Shown here: positions 26,339 through 36,280 of the stretch, piece by piece
Position numbering within the stretch: position 1 is the first letter of the stretch
How the letters are laid out: every line of letters starts with the position of its first letter
NCBI GenBank assembly: GCA_902773995.1
Contig: CACYGL010000022.1
Span: forward strand, 1 to 52,280
Length of the DNA: 52,280 nt
Direction of reading: 5' to 3'
Source of the DNA: an uncultured Coriobacteriaceae bacterium
Lineage (GTDB): Bacteria > Actinomycetota > Coriobacteriia > Coriobacteriales > Atopobiaceae
Translations under genes and position numbers: made by a program
The notes under the pieces: model-generated
Seen by the model: the letters and a program-made list of their open reading frames with translations, nothing else
Database searches by the model: none
Told to the model about the DNA's origin: nothing

Positions 26339-26370
26339 GCCAGCATCTGCACAAGCACCGCCACATCACA

Positions 26371-26400
26371 CGCGGCGAGGGCCCCTGGGCTCCCGCCGCG
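26371..26400 (+). terminator. Terminator of htrA
   Basis: Stem CGCGGCGAGG with CTCCCGCCGCG around a C/T-rich loop, then TTCCTTTG. Confidence 0.7.
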
Positions 26401-26469
26401 TTCCTTTGTCTCGCTGTCTCGCTTTGTGCGGCCGTGCGGAGCCCCTTGAGGCTGCTATTGCAACCGTTG

Positions 26470-26633
26470 TTACCGGGCCGTAGGGAGAAATCCTTGGGTC
26501 CTGCGGAAACTTCTCCGCCAGTCTACGGGCCGGTAATAGGGGGGTGGTCAGCTGTCCTTGTTGTTACCGGGCCGTTGAGCAGTGCGGGCATTTGGCCAGT
26601 TGGCGAGAGAAGCTTGCCACGCGCCGGTAACAA
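26470..26633. repeat. Two tandem TTACCGG inverted-repeat elements
   Basis: Element 1 (26470-26536, 67 bp): arms TTACCGGGCCGTAG and CTACGGGCCGGTAA, one mismatch. Element 2 (26561-26633, 73 bp): arms TTGTTACCGG and CCGGTAACAA. They lie back to back between htrA and the DUF2130 gene; nothing else is seen in this gap. Confidence 0.75.
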
Positions 26634-26724
26634 GCCGCGGATCCTGGCATGCTTCTCTGTCTCGCTAAATAATGTCGCGCGGGCCGTGTACCCTTTATGC
26701 AGGAACATCGCCAAAGGAGGTCCC

Positions 26725-28188
26725 ATGGCCGAGATTAAGTGCCCTAACTGCGGGAAGGTCTTCCAGGTGGACGAGGCGGGCTACGCGCAGATTCTGCAGC
26801 AGGTGCGTGACGCCGAGTTCAAGCGTCAGCTGGACGAGCAGCGCGCCCTCATGGAGCAGCGCGAGGCTGCCGCTGTGGAAGCGGCGCGCGCCAAGGCCGA
26901 GGAGGCCCTGCGTGCGGAGGTCGCCAAGCTCTCCTCGCAGCTTGAGCAGACGCAGGCTGCGGCCAAGGTACAGCAGGCCACTGCCGAGAAGAGCGCGCAA
27001 GAACGTCTTGCGCAGGCGCAGGACGCGGCGGCGCAGAAGCTTGCTGTCGCGCAGCGGGAGTCCGCAGAGCAGCTTGCTCAGAGGGACGCTAGCATCGCGC
27101 GCCTTACCGAGCAGTTGCGGGCGCAGGAGGAGAAGGCCAAGGGCGCCCAGGAGCTTGCCGTGACGCGCGCCACCGTCGAGCGCGACCGCCGCTTGGTCGA
27201 GCTGCAGTCGCAGGTGCAGGAAGTCTCGGCCAAGAAGGACCAGGAGATTGCCGTTCTCAACCAGCGCTTGGTTGAGCAGGAAAAGTACAAGGACCAGGAG
27301 ATCCGCGACCGCGATGACGAGATAGAGCGCATCAAGAACCAGCGCTCGCGCCTCTCGGTCAAGCTCATTGGCGAGACCCTGGAGCAGCACTGCGAGTCCG
27401 AGTTCAACAAGGTACGCATGATGGCGTTTCCGCGCGCGGAGTTCCACAAGGATAACGACGTGGTCGACGGCAGCAAGGGAGACTACGTCTTTAGGGAGTG
27501 TGACGAGTCAGGCACGGAGATCGTCTCGATCATGTTCGACATGAAGAACGAGGACGACAACTCCGTCAACCGCAAGCGCAACGAGGACCACTTCGCCAAG
27601 CTCGACCGAGACCGCCGCAACAAGCACTGCGAGTACGCCGTGCTCGTCTCAACGCTCGAGCCCGAGAGCGAGCTCTACAACGCGGGCATCGTGGACGTCT
27701 CGTACCGCTACCCCAAGATGTACGTGGTGCGCCCGCAGTTCTTCCTGCCCATCATCAGCCTCTTGAGGAACGCCGGCCTGAACGCCGTCTCGGCGCGGCG
27801 CGAGCTTGCCGAGGTGCGCCAGCAGAACCTCGACGTCACCAATTTTGAAGAGAAGCTCGAGAAGTTCAAGCAGGGCTTTGGGCACAACTACGAGCAGGCC
27901 TCCAAGCGTTTCTCGGAGGCGATCGAGCAGATAGACAAGTCGATTGCCTCGCTCCAGAAGGTGAAGGAGAGCCTCACCAAGTCCGAGAACCAGCTGCGGC
28001 TTGCCAACGACAAGGCGGAGGACCTCACCATCAGACGCCTTACCCGCGGCAACAAGACCATGAAGGCGGCGTTTGAGGAGGCCGCGCAGGCGCGAGTGGG
28101 GGAGGGCTCCGTCGGCCAGGAAGCGGCTCCTGCGGCGCACGACGCGGGAGATCCAGCCAACGCCGTCGAGCCGGACTCGGTGGAGTAG
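26725..28188 (+). CDS. DUF2130 coiled-coil protein
   Basis: 487 residues. A short N-terminal zinc-ribbon-like motif (IKCPNCGKVFQVDE), a long Gln/Ala/Glu-rich coiled coil (about 30-215), then the conserved DUF2130 domain (about 216-400: GETLEQHCESEFNKVRMMAFPRAEFHKDNDV, FDMKNEDDNSVNRKRNEDHFAKLDRDR) and a helical C-terminus. The function of this family is not established; the conserved acidic/Lys pattern (KNEDD...NEDHFAKLDRDR) has been noted as nuclease-like by its appearance, which is my inference. Shine-Dalgarno AAAGGAGGT decides the start. Monocistronic. Confidence 0.85.
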   Translation: MAEIKCPNCGKVFQVDEAGYAQILQQVRDAEFKRQLDEQRALMEQREAAAVEAARAKAEEALRAEVAKLSSQLEQTQAAAKVQQATAEKSAQERLAQAQDAAAQKLAVAQRESAEQLAQRDASIARLTEQLRAQEEKAKGAQELAVTRATVERDRRLVELQSQVQEVSAKKDQEIAVLNQRLVEQEKYKDQEIRDRDDEIERIKNQRSRLSVKLIGETLEQHCESEFNKVRMMAFPRAEFHKDNDVVDGSKGDYVFRECDESGTEIVSIMFDMKNEDDNSVNRKRNEDHFAKLDRDRRNKHCEYAVLVSTLEPESELYNAGIVDVSYRYPKMYVVRPQFFLPIISLLRNAGLNAVSARRELAEVRQQNLDVTNFEEKLEKFKQGFGHNYEQASKRFSEAIEQIDKSIASLQKVKESLTKSENQLRLANDKAEDLTIRRLTRGNKTMKAAFEEAAQARVGEGSVGQEAAPAAHDAGDPANAVEPDSVE

Positions 28189-28236
28189 GACGGTTTGGGC
28201 CGCGCGGGAGTTGGGGACGCCGGCGGTACGTGCGCT

Positions 28237-28299
28237 ACACATTCGGGTCCGAACATGTGACCCGTACAGGTCGATACACAATCGGCGTCCGAATGTGTA
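28237..28299. repeat. Two ACACATTCGG dyads, cluster 1
   Basis: ACACATTCGG-GT-CCGAACATGTG (28237-28259) and TACACA-N13-TGTGTA (28275-28299) share the plan CACATTCGG...CCGAATGTG. A larger cluster of the same dyads is at 32470-32614. They lie just upstream of the csoR promoter. Confidence 0.65.
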
Positions 28300-28324
28300 G
28301 CGGCCGCAATCCCGCTATTCTCGT

Positions 28325-28383
28325 TTGACTAGTACCCTAAAGGGGTATATCCTCTCGTAACGAAATATGCCCCAGGGGAGTAT
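28325..28383 (+). promoter_or_regulatory. csoR promoter with two CsoR-type operators
   Basis: A -35 TTGACT (28325-28330) and -10 TATCCT (28348-28353) are spaced 17 bases. Between them lies GTACCCTAAAGGGGTATA (28332-28349), a TACCC-N4-GGGGTA dyad typical of CsoR operators; a second G/C dyad ATGCCCC-A-GGGGAGTAT follows at 28366-28383. Copper-responsive autoregulation of csoR-copA is the likely role. Confidence 0.65.
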
Positions 28384-28417
28384 CTATCCCCCAGCACGTA
28401 CAGGAAGGAAGGCCAGC

Positions 28418-28771
28418 ATGGAGACAACCGCGCAGAACGGCTCCGAGAAATGCGCTGAGAAATCCGCCGGGACAAGCGCCGAGACGTGCGTTCACATGAA
28501 GCAGACGCCGCGCTCCGAGGAGCTCAAGCACGACGTCACGTGCCGCATCAACCGTGCCATCGGGCAGCTCAACGGCGTCAAGTCCATGGTCGAGGAAGAT
28601 CGCTACTGCGGTGACGTCCTGACGCAGCTCGCGGCCGTGGAGTCCGCGGTGAAGGCCGTGAGCCGCGAGATCATGCAGGACCACCTCGAGACATGCGTGG
28701 TCGAGCGCATCCAGGCGGGCGACACCGAGGTCGTGGACGAGGTCATGCGCCTCTTCAAGAAGTTCATGTGA
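28418..28771 (+). CDS. csoR: CsoR-family copper-sensing repressor
   Basis: 117 residues. DUF156/CsoR helical core (about 28-117): VTCRINRAIGQLNGVKSMVEEDRYCGDVLTQLAAVESAVKAV and DHLETCV. The Cys-His-Cys Cu(I) ligand set is visible as the Cys in DRYCGDVL, the His in QDHLETC and the Cys that follows. An extra 27-residue N-terminal segment has further Cys and His. GGAAGGAAGG precedes the ATG. It precedes copA and has operator-like dyads in its promoter, so it represses the copper-export operon in the absence of copper. Confidence 0.92.
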   Translation: METTAQNGSEKCAEKSAGTSAETCVHMKQTPRSEELKHDVTCRINRAIGQLNGVKSMVEEDRYCGDVLTQLAAVESAVKAVSREIMQDHLETCVVERIQAGDTEVVDEVMRLFKKFM

Positions 28772-28862
28772 GTCTCGCGTACAGCGAGGTCAGACAGCAT
28801 TTCCCTGCTCCCAGGGACGCAACAGCGAAGGGAACCAAGCACTATGAAGCAAACGTTCGACA

Positions 28863-31373
28863 TTGGAGCTCGACTACGACGGCAATCCCAAGACGGCACA
28901 GGCCGTGGTTGCCGCCATCGAGGAGGCAGGCTACGGCGCGTCTCCGCGTCAGGAGGCGGCTGGCGCCGCCTCGCACAGCTCGTTCGTCGACCCCAGGGAG
29001 GGCGCCCAGAAGGCGATAGATGCCAAGCAGAAGCAGCTTGTCTGGTCCATCGTCTTTGGCGTGCCGCTCTTCTACCTGGCCATGGGCCCCATGCTCGGCT
29101 GGCCGGAGGTCCCGGGCCTTGCTGGCATGGAGGGCATGATGGCATCCGCGGTGACGCAGCTCCTTCTCGCCACCTGCGTGCTCTTTGTCAACCGTAGCTA
29201 CTTTGTCATGGGCTTCAAGACGCTGGCGCACCTCTCGCCCAACATGGACTCGCTCATCGCCATTGGGTCTGCGGCGAGCTACGCCTACAGCCTTGTGGGG
29301 GTCTACCAGATGGCACTGGCACTTGGCGCCATGGACCTCGAGGGCGCCCACTACGCCATGATGCACTCACTGTATTTTGACTCGGCCGGTACCATCCTTG
29401 TGCTCATCACGCTGGGCAAGTACTTCGAGGCCCGTGCCAAGGGCAAGACGACCTTGGCCATCAGCGCGCTTATGGACCTTGCGCCCAAGACGGCGCGCGT
29501 GCGCCGTAACGGCCAGGAGGTCGAGGTGCCCACCGAAGAGGTGCGCGTGGGAGACTTTGTGGTGGTTCGCGCCGGCGAGTCCGTGCCGGTCGATGGCGTC
29601 ATTCGCGAGGGCTCTGCCTCGATCGACGAGTCCGCCATCACCGGCGAGCCGGTTCCTGCCGAGAAGGGCGTGGGCGACCGCGTGACCGGCGCCACCGTGA
29701 GCCAGCGCGGCTGGTTTGCCATGGAGGCCACTGCCGTTGGTGACGACACGGCGCTTGCGAGCATCATCCGCCTCGTGGACGAGGCCACCAGCTCCAAGGC
29801 GCCCATCGAGCGCCAGGCCGACAAGATCGCTGGCGTCTTTGTCCCGGTGGTCATGGCGATAGCGGCCGTCACCTTCCTGGGCTGGATTGCCATCTTTGCC
29901 CCTGGTGACTTTGCAACCGCGTTCAACCATGCCGTCTCGGTGCTGGTTATCTCGTGCCCCTGCGCGCTTGGCCTGGCCACGCCCACGGCCATCATGGTGG
30001 GCACGGAGCGCGGCGCCAAGGTGGGCATCCTCATCAAGAGTGCCGAGGCCCTGGAGGGCGCCTGCGACCTGGACACCGTGGTGCTCGACAAGACCGGCAC
30101 CATCACCGAGGGCAAGCCGCGCGTGACCGACGTGCGCCTTGCCTCCGGCGTGGACGAGGGAGAGTTGGCACGCGTTGCCGCCGCGCTCGAGCGCAAGAGC
30201 GAGCATCCGCTGGCGCAGGCTGTCTGTGACTACGTGGACGAGTCCCACGCCGGTGCGGATGCGTCCGTTGACGCGGCCAACTTCGAGCAGGTCGCCGGCG
30301 GTGGCGTGCGCGCCACGATCGACGGTGCCCCCGCCATCGCGGGCAACGCCCGTCTCATGGCGTCCGCCGGCGTGGATGTCTCGGCGCTCGCCCCGCAGGC
30401 AGACGAGCTTGCTGCCCAGGCAAAGACGCCGCTCTACTTTGCGCTTGATGGCCGTGCGCTGGGGCTTCTCGGCGTGGCAGACGTGGTGAAGGAGACCTCC
30501 GCCTCGGCTGTGGCACGTCTGCGCCGTATGGGCGTGCGTACCATCATGCTCACGGGCGACCAGGCCAAGACCGCCGCGGCCGTGGCACGCCAGGTGGGCG
30601 TCGACGAGGTCGTTGCCGGCGTGCTGCCTAGCCAGAAGGAGCAGAAGGTTCGCGAGCTGCAGGGCCAGGGCCACAAGGTGGCCATGGTGGGCGACGGCAT
30701 CAATGACGCCCCGGCGCTTGCCCGTGCTGACGTGGGCATTGCCATTGGCGCCGGCACCGACGTTGCCATCAGCTCGGCAGACGTGGTGCTCATGCACTCC
30801 GACCCGGCAGACGTTGCCACCGCAATCGAGCTGAGCCACGCCACCATGCGCGACATCCGCCAGAACCTGTTCTGGGCGCTGTTCTACAACGCGATCTGCA
30901 TCCCCGTGGCCATGGGCGTGCTCTCGCCTCTGGGCGTCACGCTCAATCCCATGGTGGGCGCGGCGGCAATGGGCTTCTCGTCCGTGTTTGTGGTATCGAA
31001 CGCGCTCAGGCTCTTTGCCTGGAAGCCCAGCCAGGCCAGCGAGGATAACGTTGCGCCTGTTGACACCAAGGTAATTCCGGCCGTCGCGGAGCACGATCCC
31101 GCAGCCACGGCCGAAGTCAGGAATGCGGCCGCCGCAGGTGCGACCACTAACGAGAGGAGCACAGCTATGGAGAAGAAGCTCAACGTCGAGGGCATGATGT
31201 GCGAGCACTGCGTTGCCCACGTAACCAAGGCCCTCGAGGGTGTCCCGGGCGTGAGCTCGGTCAAGGTCTCGCTTGCGGACAAGGACGCCGTGGTCGAGGC
31301 GGCGCCTGAGGTTACCGATGAAGCGCTTGTCGCTGCCGTGAAGGATGCCGGCTACGAGGCAACGGTGGCGTAG
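28863..31373 (+). CDS. copA: Copper-exporting P1B-type ATPase, first metal-binding domain lost, C-terminal HMA fused
   Basis: About 836 residues in frame. Eight-helix P1B ATPase: TGE loop ITGEPVP, CPC in [13 protein letters not shown], phosphorylation site [17 protein letters not shown], and hinge [10 protein letters not shown]. The N-terminus is abnormal: the natural start is surely ATG 28844 (MKQTFDI, with a ribosome binding site GAAGGGAA), but after seven codons the frame breaks and the rest resumes with [25 protein letters not shown], the end of an HMA domain; the CxxC part is missing. A TTG at 28863 is the only start left nearby and has no ribosome binding site. After the last helix a linker leads to a second HMA domain ([12 protein letters not shown]) read in the same frame. 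Confidence 0.85.
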   Translation: MELDYDGNPKTAQAVVAAIEEAGYGASPRQEAAGAASHSSFVDPREGAQKAIDAKQKQLVWSIVFGVPLFYLAMGPMLGWPEVPGLAGMEGMMASAVTQLLLATCVLFVNRSYFVMGFKTLAHLSPNMDSLIAIGSAASYAYSLVGVYQMALALGAMDLEGAHYAMMHSLYFDSAGTILVLITLGKYFEARAKGKTTLAISALMDLAPKTARVRRNGQEVEVPTEEVRVGDFVVVRAGESVPVDGVIREGSASIDESAITGEPVPAEKGVGDRVTGATVSQRGWFAMEATAVGDDTALASIIRLVDEATSSKAPIERQADKIAGVFVPVVMAIAAVTFLGWIAIFAPGDFATAFNHAVSVLVISCPCALGLATPTAIMVGTERGAKVGILIKSAEALEGACDLDTVVLDKTGTITEGKPRVTDVRLASGVDEGELARVAAALERKSEHPLAQAVCDYVDESHAGADASVDAANFEQVAGGGVRATIDGAPAIAGNARLMASAGVDVSALAPQADELAAQAKTPLYFALDGRALGLLGVADVVKETSASAVARLRRMGVRTIMLTGDQAKTAAAVARQVGVDEVVAGVLPSQKEQKVRELQGQGHKVAMVGDGINDAPALARADVGIAIGAGTDVAISSADVVLMHSDPADVATAIELSHATMRDIRQNLFWALFYNAICIPVAMGVLSPLGVTLNPMVGAAAMGFSSVFVVSNALRLFAWKPSQASEDNVAPVDTKVIPAVAEHDPAATAEVRNAAAAGATTNERSTAMEKKLNVEGMMCEHCVAHVTKALEGVPGVSSVKVSLADKDAVVEAAPEVTDEALVAAVKDAGYEATVA
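31167..31373 (+). CDS. copZ: Internal CopZ-like copper chaperone start within copA
   Basis: Inside the copA frame, ATG 31167 is preceded by GAGAGGAGCACAGCT, a good ribosome binding site, and opens a 68-residue HMA domain with the MxCxxC motif (MMCEHC). Free chaperones of this size (CopZ) usually sit next to copA. So the chaperone can probably be made separately although it is also fused to the ATPase. Whether both forms exist cannot be told from sequence; the fusion may be an ancestral stop lost in the linker. Confidence 0.6.
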   Translation: MEKKLNVEGMMCEHCVAHVTKALEGVPGVSSVKVSLADKDAVVEAAPEVTDEALVAAVKDAGYEATVA

Positions 31374-31439
31374 CACATCGCGTCGCTCCAGCCGCACCGC
31401 TCGCGTGTGGTGTTTCTCGGCAGTAAGTTCATGCCGTTC

Positions 31440-31473
31440 AAGGGTCTCGCTGGTATTCCGCCGCGAGGCCCTT
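31440..31473 (+). terminator. Terminator of csoR-copA
   Basis: Stem AAGGGTCTCGC/GCGAGGCCCTT with one mismatch, followed by ATTCTGT, about 67 bases after the stop. Confidence 0.7.
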
Positions 31474-31546
31474 ATTCTGTAAATCAGATATGTCTAATTT
31501 GGCGGGCGTTCAGGATGCGCCCGTCGGCGGACGAACGGGGGATGGC

Positions 31547-32428
31547 ATGGCAAGGATTGGCGCGCTCGAGGCTGGTGGAACCAAGATGGTCCTCTCCGTG
31601 GGGACCCCCGAGGGAGAGGTCCTCGAACGCGAGGAGATCCCTACCCAGGGGCCGCATGACTGCGTCGACCGCATGGTGGAGTGGTTTGGCTCGCACAATA
31701 TCGACGCGCTTGGCATTGGCGCCTTTGGCCCCACCGGCGTGAACCCCGCGCTGCCCAGCTACGGCAAGATCCTCGAGACGCCCAAGACCGCGTGGCGTCA
31801 CTTCGATTTCTTGAGCGCCTTCAATCCGCTGGACATTCCTATTGGCTACGATACCGACGTTAACGTTGCCTGCCTGGGTGAGGTCACGTACGGCTCGTGC
31901 AAGGGCCTCGACACCGTGGTCTACCTCACGATTGGCACGGGCATTGGCGCGGGTGTCATGGTGAGCGGGCAGCTCCTCCACGGCATGCTCCATCCCGAGG
32001 CAGGCCACATTCTGCTCGAGGTCCAGCCGGGCGACGAGGGCAACTGCGTGTGCCCGTACCACGACCGCTGCTTTGAGGGCCTGGCAGCTGGACCCTCGAT
32101 CGAGCACCGCTGGGGCAAGAAGGGCTTCGAGCTGGCCGACCGCCCGGAGGTCTGGGACCTCGAGAGCACCTACCTGGCCGAGGGCATTGCCACCTACGTG
32201 CTGTGCTACTCGCCGCAGCGAATCGTGCTTGGCGGCGGCGTGATGAAGCAGACCCAGCTCTTCCCGCTGGTGCGCAAGAAGGTCCTCGAGAACCTGAATG
32301 GCTACCTCGTGACCCCCGAGCTGGCGGACATCGACTCCTACATCGTGGAGGCCGGCTGCAAGGGTGACCAGGGCGTCCTTGGCTGCATCGAGCTGGGTCG
32401 CCGCGCGCTGGAGGCTGCCCGCGCGTAA
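31547..32428 (+). CDS. ROK-family sugar kinase (fructokinase-like)
   Basis: 293 residues. N-terminal ATP motif IGALEAGGTKMVLSVG, then GIGAFGPTGVNP, DTDVNVACLGE (catalytic Asp region), TIGTGIGAGVM, and the ROK zinc motif HPEAGH...CVCPYHDRCFEGLAAGPSIE with its Cys/His ligands. The pattern LEAGGTK and GAFGP..NP fits bacterial fructokinases of the ScrK/Gmuk type. The ATG giving MARIGALEAGG lies after ACGGGGGATGGC. Phosphorylates a hexose in the cytoplasm. No transporter gene is adjacent. Confidence 0.88.
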   Translation: MARIGALEAGGTKMVLSVGTPEGEVLEREEIPTQGPHDCVDRMVEWFGSHNIDALGIGAFGPTGVNPALPSYGKILETPKTAWRHFDFLSAFNPLDIPIGYDTDVNVACLGEVTYGSCKGLDTVVYLTIGTGIGAGVMVSGQLLHGMLHPEAGHILLEVQPGDEGNCVCPYHDRCFEGLAAGPSIEHRWGKKGFELADRPEVWDLESTYLAEGIATYVLCYSPQRIVLGGGVMKQTQLFPLVRKKVLENLNGYLVTPELADIDSYIVEAGCKGDQGVLGCIELGRRALEAARA

Positions 32429-32469
32429 GGGCAACAATCTTCTCGTTAGGACTTGCCGCAAGTTCTCCT

Positions 32470-32614
32470 GGGCTCGCCACGCATTCGGGTGCGATTGAGT
32501 GGCGAGCCCAGCTTGATACACGTTCGGGCATCGAATGTGTATCCGCTTGCCACACGTTTGGGTGTCGAATCTGTGACGTCCTGCGCGGGTCACACGTTCG
32601 GGTACGAACCTGTA
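32470..32614. repeat. Four ACACGTTCGG dyads, cluster 2
   Basis: In order: a perfect 11-bp hairpin GGGCTCGCCAC/GTGGCGAGCCC enclosing GCATTCGGGTGCGATTGA (32470-32509); GATACAC-N15-GTGTATC (32515-32543); CACACGTTTGG...CGAATCTGTG (32551-32575); CACACGTTCGG...CGAACCTGTAG (32591-32614). All contain (C/A)(G/A)TTCGGG-N3-CGAA. They fill the gap between the ROK kinase and ligA. Confidence 0.65.
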
Positions 32615-32738
32615 GCGTGCAACGAATCCGTAGCGCACCGCAGGCTTAGGGCGCCCGCGCCCTGCCCCCGCATGCGTCTGTGCCCTTCTCGGCGCTGCCT
32701 CAATTCCGCTGGCTGTTTGCGCTACCCTAGCTTGGTGA

Positions 32739-34991
<2,253 letters not shown>

Positions 34992-35010
34992 ACCATTCGG
35001 CGCGGATTCC

Positions 35011-35195
35011 GCAGGTTGCCAAAACTCCCCCTTGGGCGTCATCTTGATGCCCAAGGGGGAGTTTCCGACAGGATTGCGTATGAATGGACAGCTCCGGCGT
35101 CATTTTGACGCCCGAAGGCACGTTCTCGCAGCTATTACGTATGAAAGTCCCTCTTGGGCGGCGTTTTCTCGCCAGAGCGCAAGTTTCTGCGGGGA
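35011..35195 (+). repeat. Three tandem ~60-bp units, first forming the ligA terminator
   Basis: Unit 1 (35011-) has a perfect 16-bp stem AAACTCCCCCTTGGGC/GCCCAAGGGGGAGTTT (35022-35064, 11-nt loop). Units 2 (35069-) and 3 (35129-) share CAG-N5-CGTATGAA and shorter hairpins (GGCGTCA/TGACGCC; GGCG/CGCC). Period 58-60 bp. Confidence 0.7.
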
Positions 35196-35349
35196 TGGCA
35201 AAAGCGCAGCTTCCTCCCTATCACACTAATTTCTTAGTATCCCACCTTGACGAGGCTTTTGCACGACTGAGTCCGTCGCGGACAATAGAGGACCGTCTGC
35301 GGCACAGGTGCGCCTCGAGGGGTTTAACGCCTCTCGGATTGGCTATAAA

Positions 35350-35775
35350 GACAGTGACTAAAGGGAGTCGCCCGGCAAGGACGACCGAGGTAGGAGGTGC
35401 ATTCCGATGGGCAGTGACGAGAGTTCAACCAAGCGCCTGCCTTTGGATGCATGAATTCACCCCTGAGGCGGTGGCAGATCCCTCGCAACGTCAAAGTCGA
35501 TACGGTGGCACCGCGAATACGCTGATTAGACAGCGACGTGAATCACAAACAGGGCAGGCGCATCTTTTTCTCCGGTCGGTGAAGAACCGACACCCCCAGA
35601 CAGGTTCCTAACACCACGAGAGGAACGGAGAACGGGTTCGCACCAAGCGAGCCATTAACGATAGCACGTGCTTATCACCTTTGTCGCATCCCGTGCGGGA
35701 GCGACCTCCCTAAGGGGGAGAGTCCAAAGTATCACGTAGGTGGGCGGGCGCTCGAAAGGGCGTCCGCCCTTTTGT
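35350..35775 (+). ncRNA. Candidate large structured RNA with loop pseudoknot
   Basis: About 420 bases without a conserved gene but with dense pairing. Seen: stem 35421-35427/35452-35458 capped by CCAA/TTGG, whose whole loop GCGCCTGCC (35433-35441) pairs perfectly with GGCAGGCGC (35553-35561); hairpins CGCTG/CAGCG, GTCGGT/ACCGAC, GTTCC/GGAAC, GGTTCGC/GCGAGCC, GTCGC-CCC/GGG-GCGAC and CTCCC/GGGAG in series; the 5' GTGACT..GG can pair with 3' CC..AGTATCAC, closing the domain. It ends in an intrinsic terminator (GGGCGGGCGC/GCGTCCGCCC, TTTT). A TATAAAG at 35344 may be the -10. A T-box-like GGTGGCACCGCG lies at 35504-35515. I do not recognise the class. Confidence 0.6.
35742..35773 (+). terminator. 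Intrinsic terminator of candidate ncRNA
   Basis: 10-bp stem GGGCGGGCGC (35742-35751) with GCGTCCGCCC (35760-35769), one G-U pair, 8-nt loop, then TTTT. Confidence 0.85.
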
Positions 35776-35836
35776 GTCTTCGATCGATGCCCGTTTTGCT
35801 CGATGCGATGCATTAAGGCCTCGGCTGGGCCATTCC

Positions 35837-36080
35837 TGCATCGAAACCTCCTTCGTTACACAAATTGCCGATCTTTTGCGCCGAACTGCCCTACTTTACA
35901 CATAGTTTTGGCATAACCCCGAGTATCAGTTACAACATATTGATAAATAAGAGCATTCAAATACCACATATAGTATACAGAGGAGCCTCGCTACTTTGTC
36001 GGACCGAAAAACCATGTGTAACGGAGGGCACTTCGGCGCAGCGAGGATCGAATTTGTGTAACGAAGGGCGGTTTGATGCA
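35837..36080. repeat. Long inverted-repeat miniature element, copy 2 (244 bp)
   Basis: Same plan as 9755-9996: arms of about 70 bp with two CGTTACAC motifs each (outer TGCATC(G/A)AA...CCTTCGTTACACAAATT, inner GCGCCGAA(C/G)TGCCC) and an AT-rich core of about 100 bp. It lies between the candidate ncRNA terminator and the ndpA-like gene. Confidence 0.8.
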
Positions 36081-36280
36081 CTTCCGCCTGCAGCACTAGA
36101 CATCCGTGACAGCTCTTTCGCCGTTTCCCCTGCATTCCAAACACCGAGAAGTTCGCGGAGAACCTTCTGACCATTCCGCGTGGGCCGCGGGCCTCCTGTT
36201 TCCCACCTGCGGTATCCTTGTTGGTCGCGACGGGCCCGCATGGGGCGTGCGCCGCCGCGCCCCAAGGAATGCGAGGTCAC

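Noticed and set aside
35084..35611. 175-codon ORF over the ligA downstream repeats and ncRNA
   Set aside because: It covers tandem hairpins and paired RNA segments, has no ribosome binding site and a composition unlike its neighbours.
35350..35775. RNase P RNA, tmRNA or SRP RNA
   Set aside because: The universal RNase P segments (GAGGAAAGTCC, ACAGAAA), the tmRNA tag and tRNA-like end, and the SRP GGTGCTG/GGAAGGAAGC core are not found on either strand.
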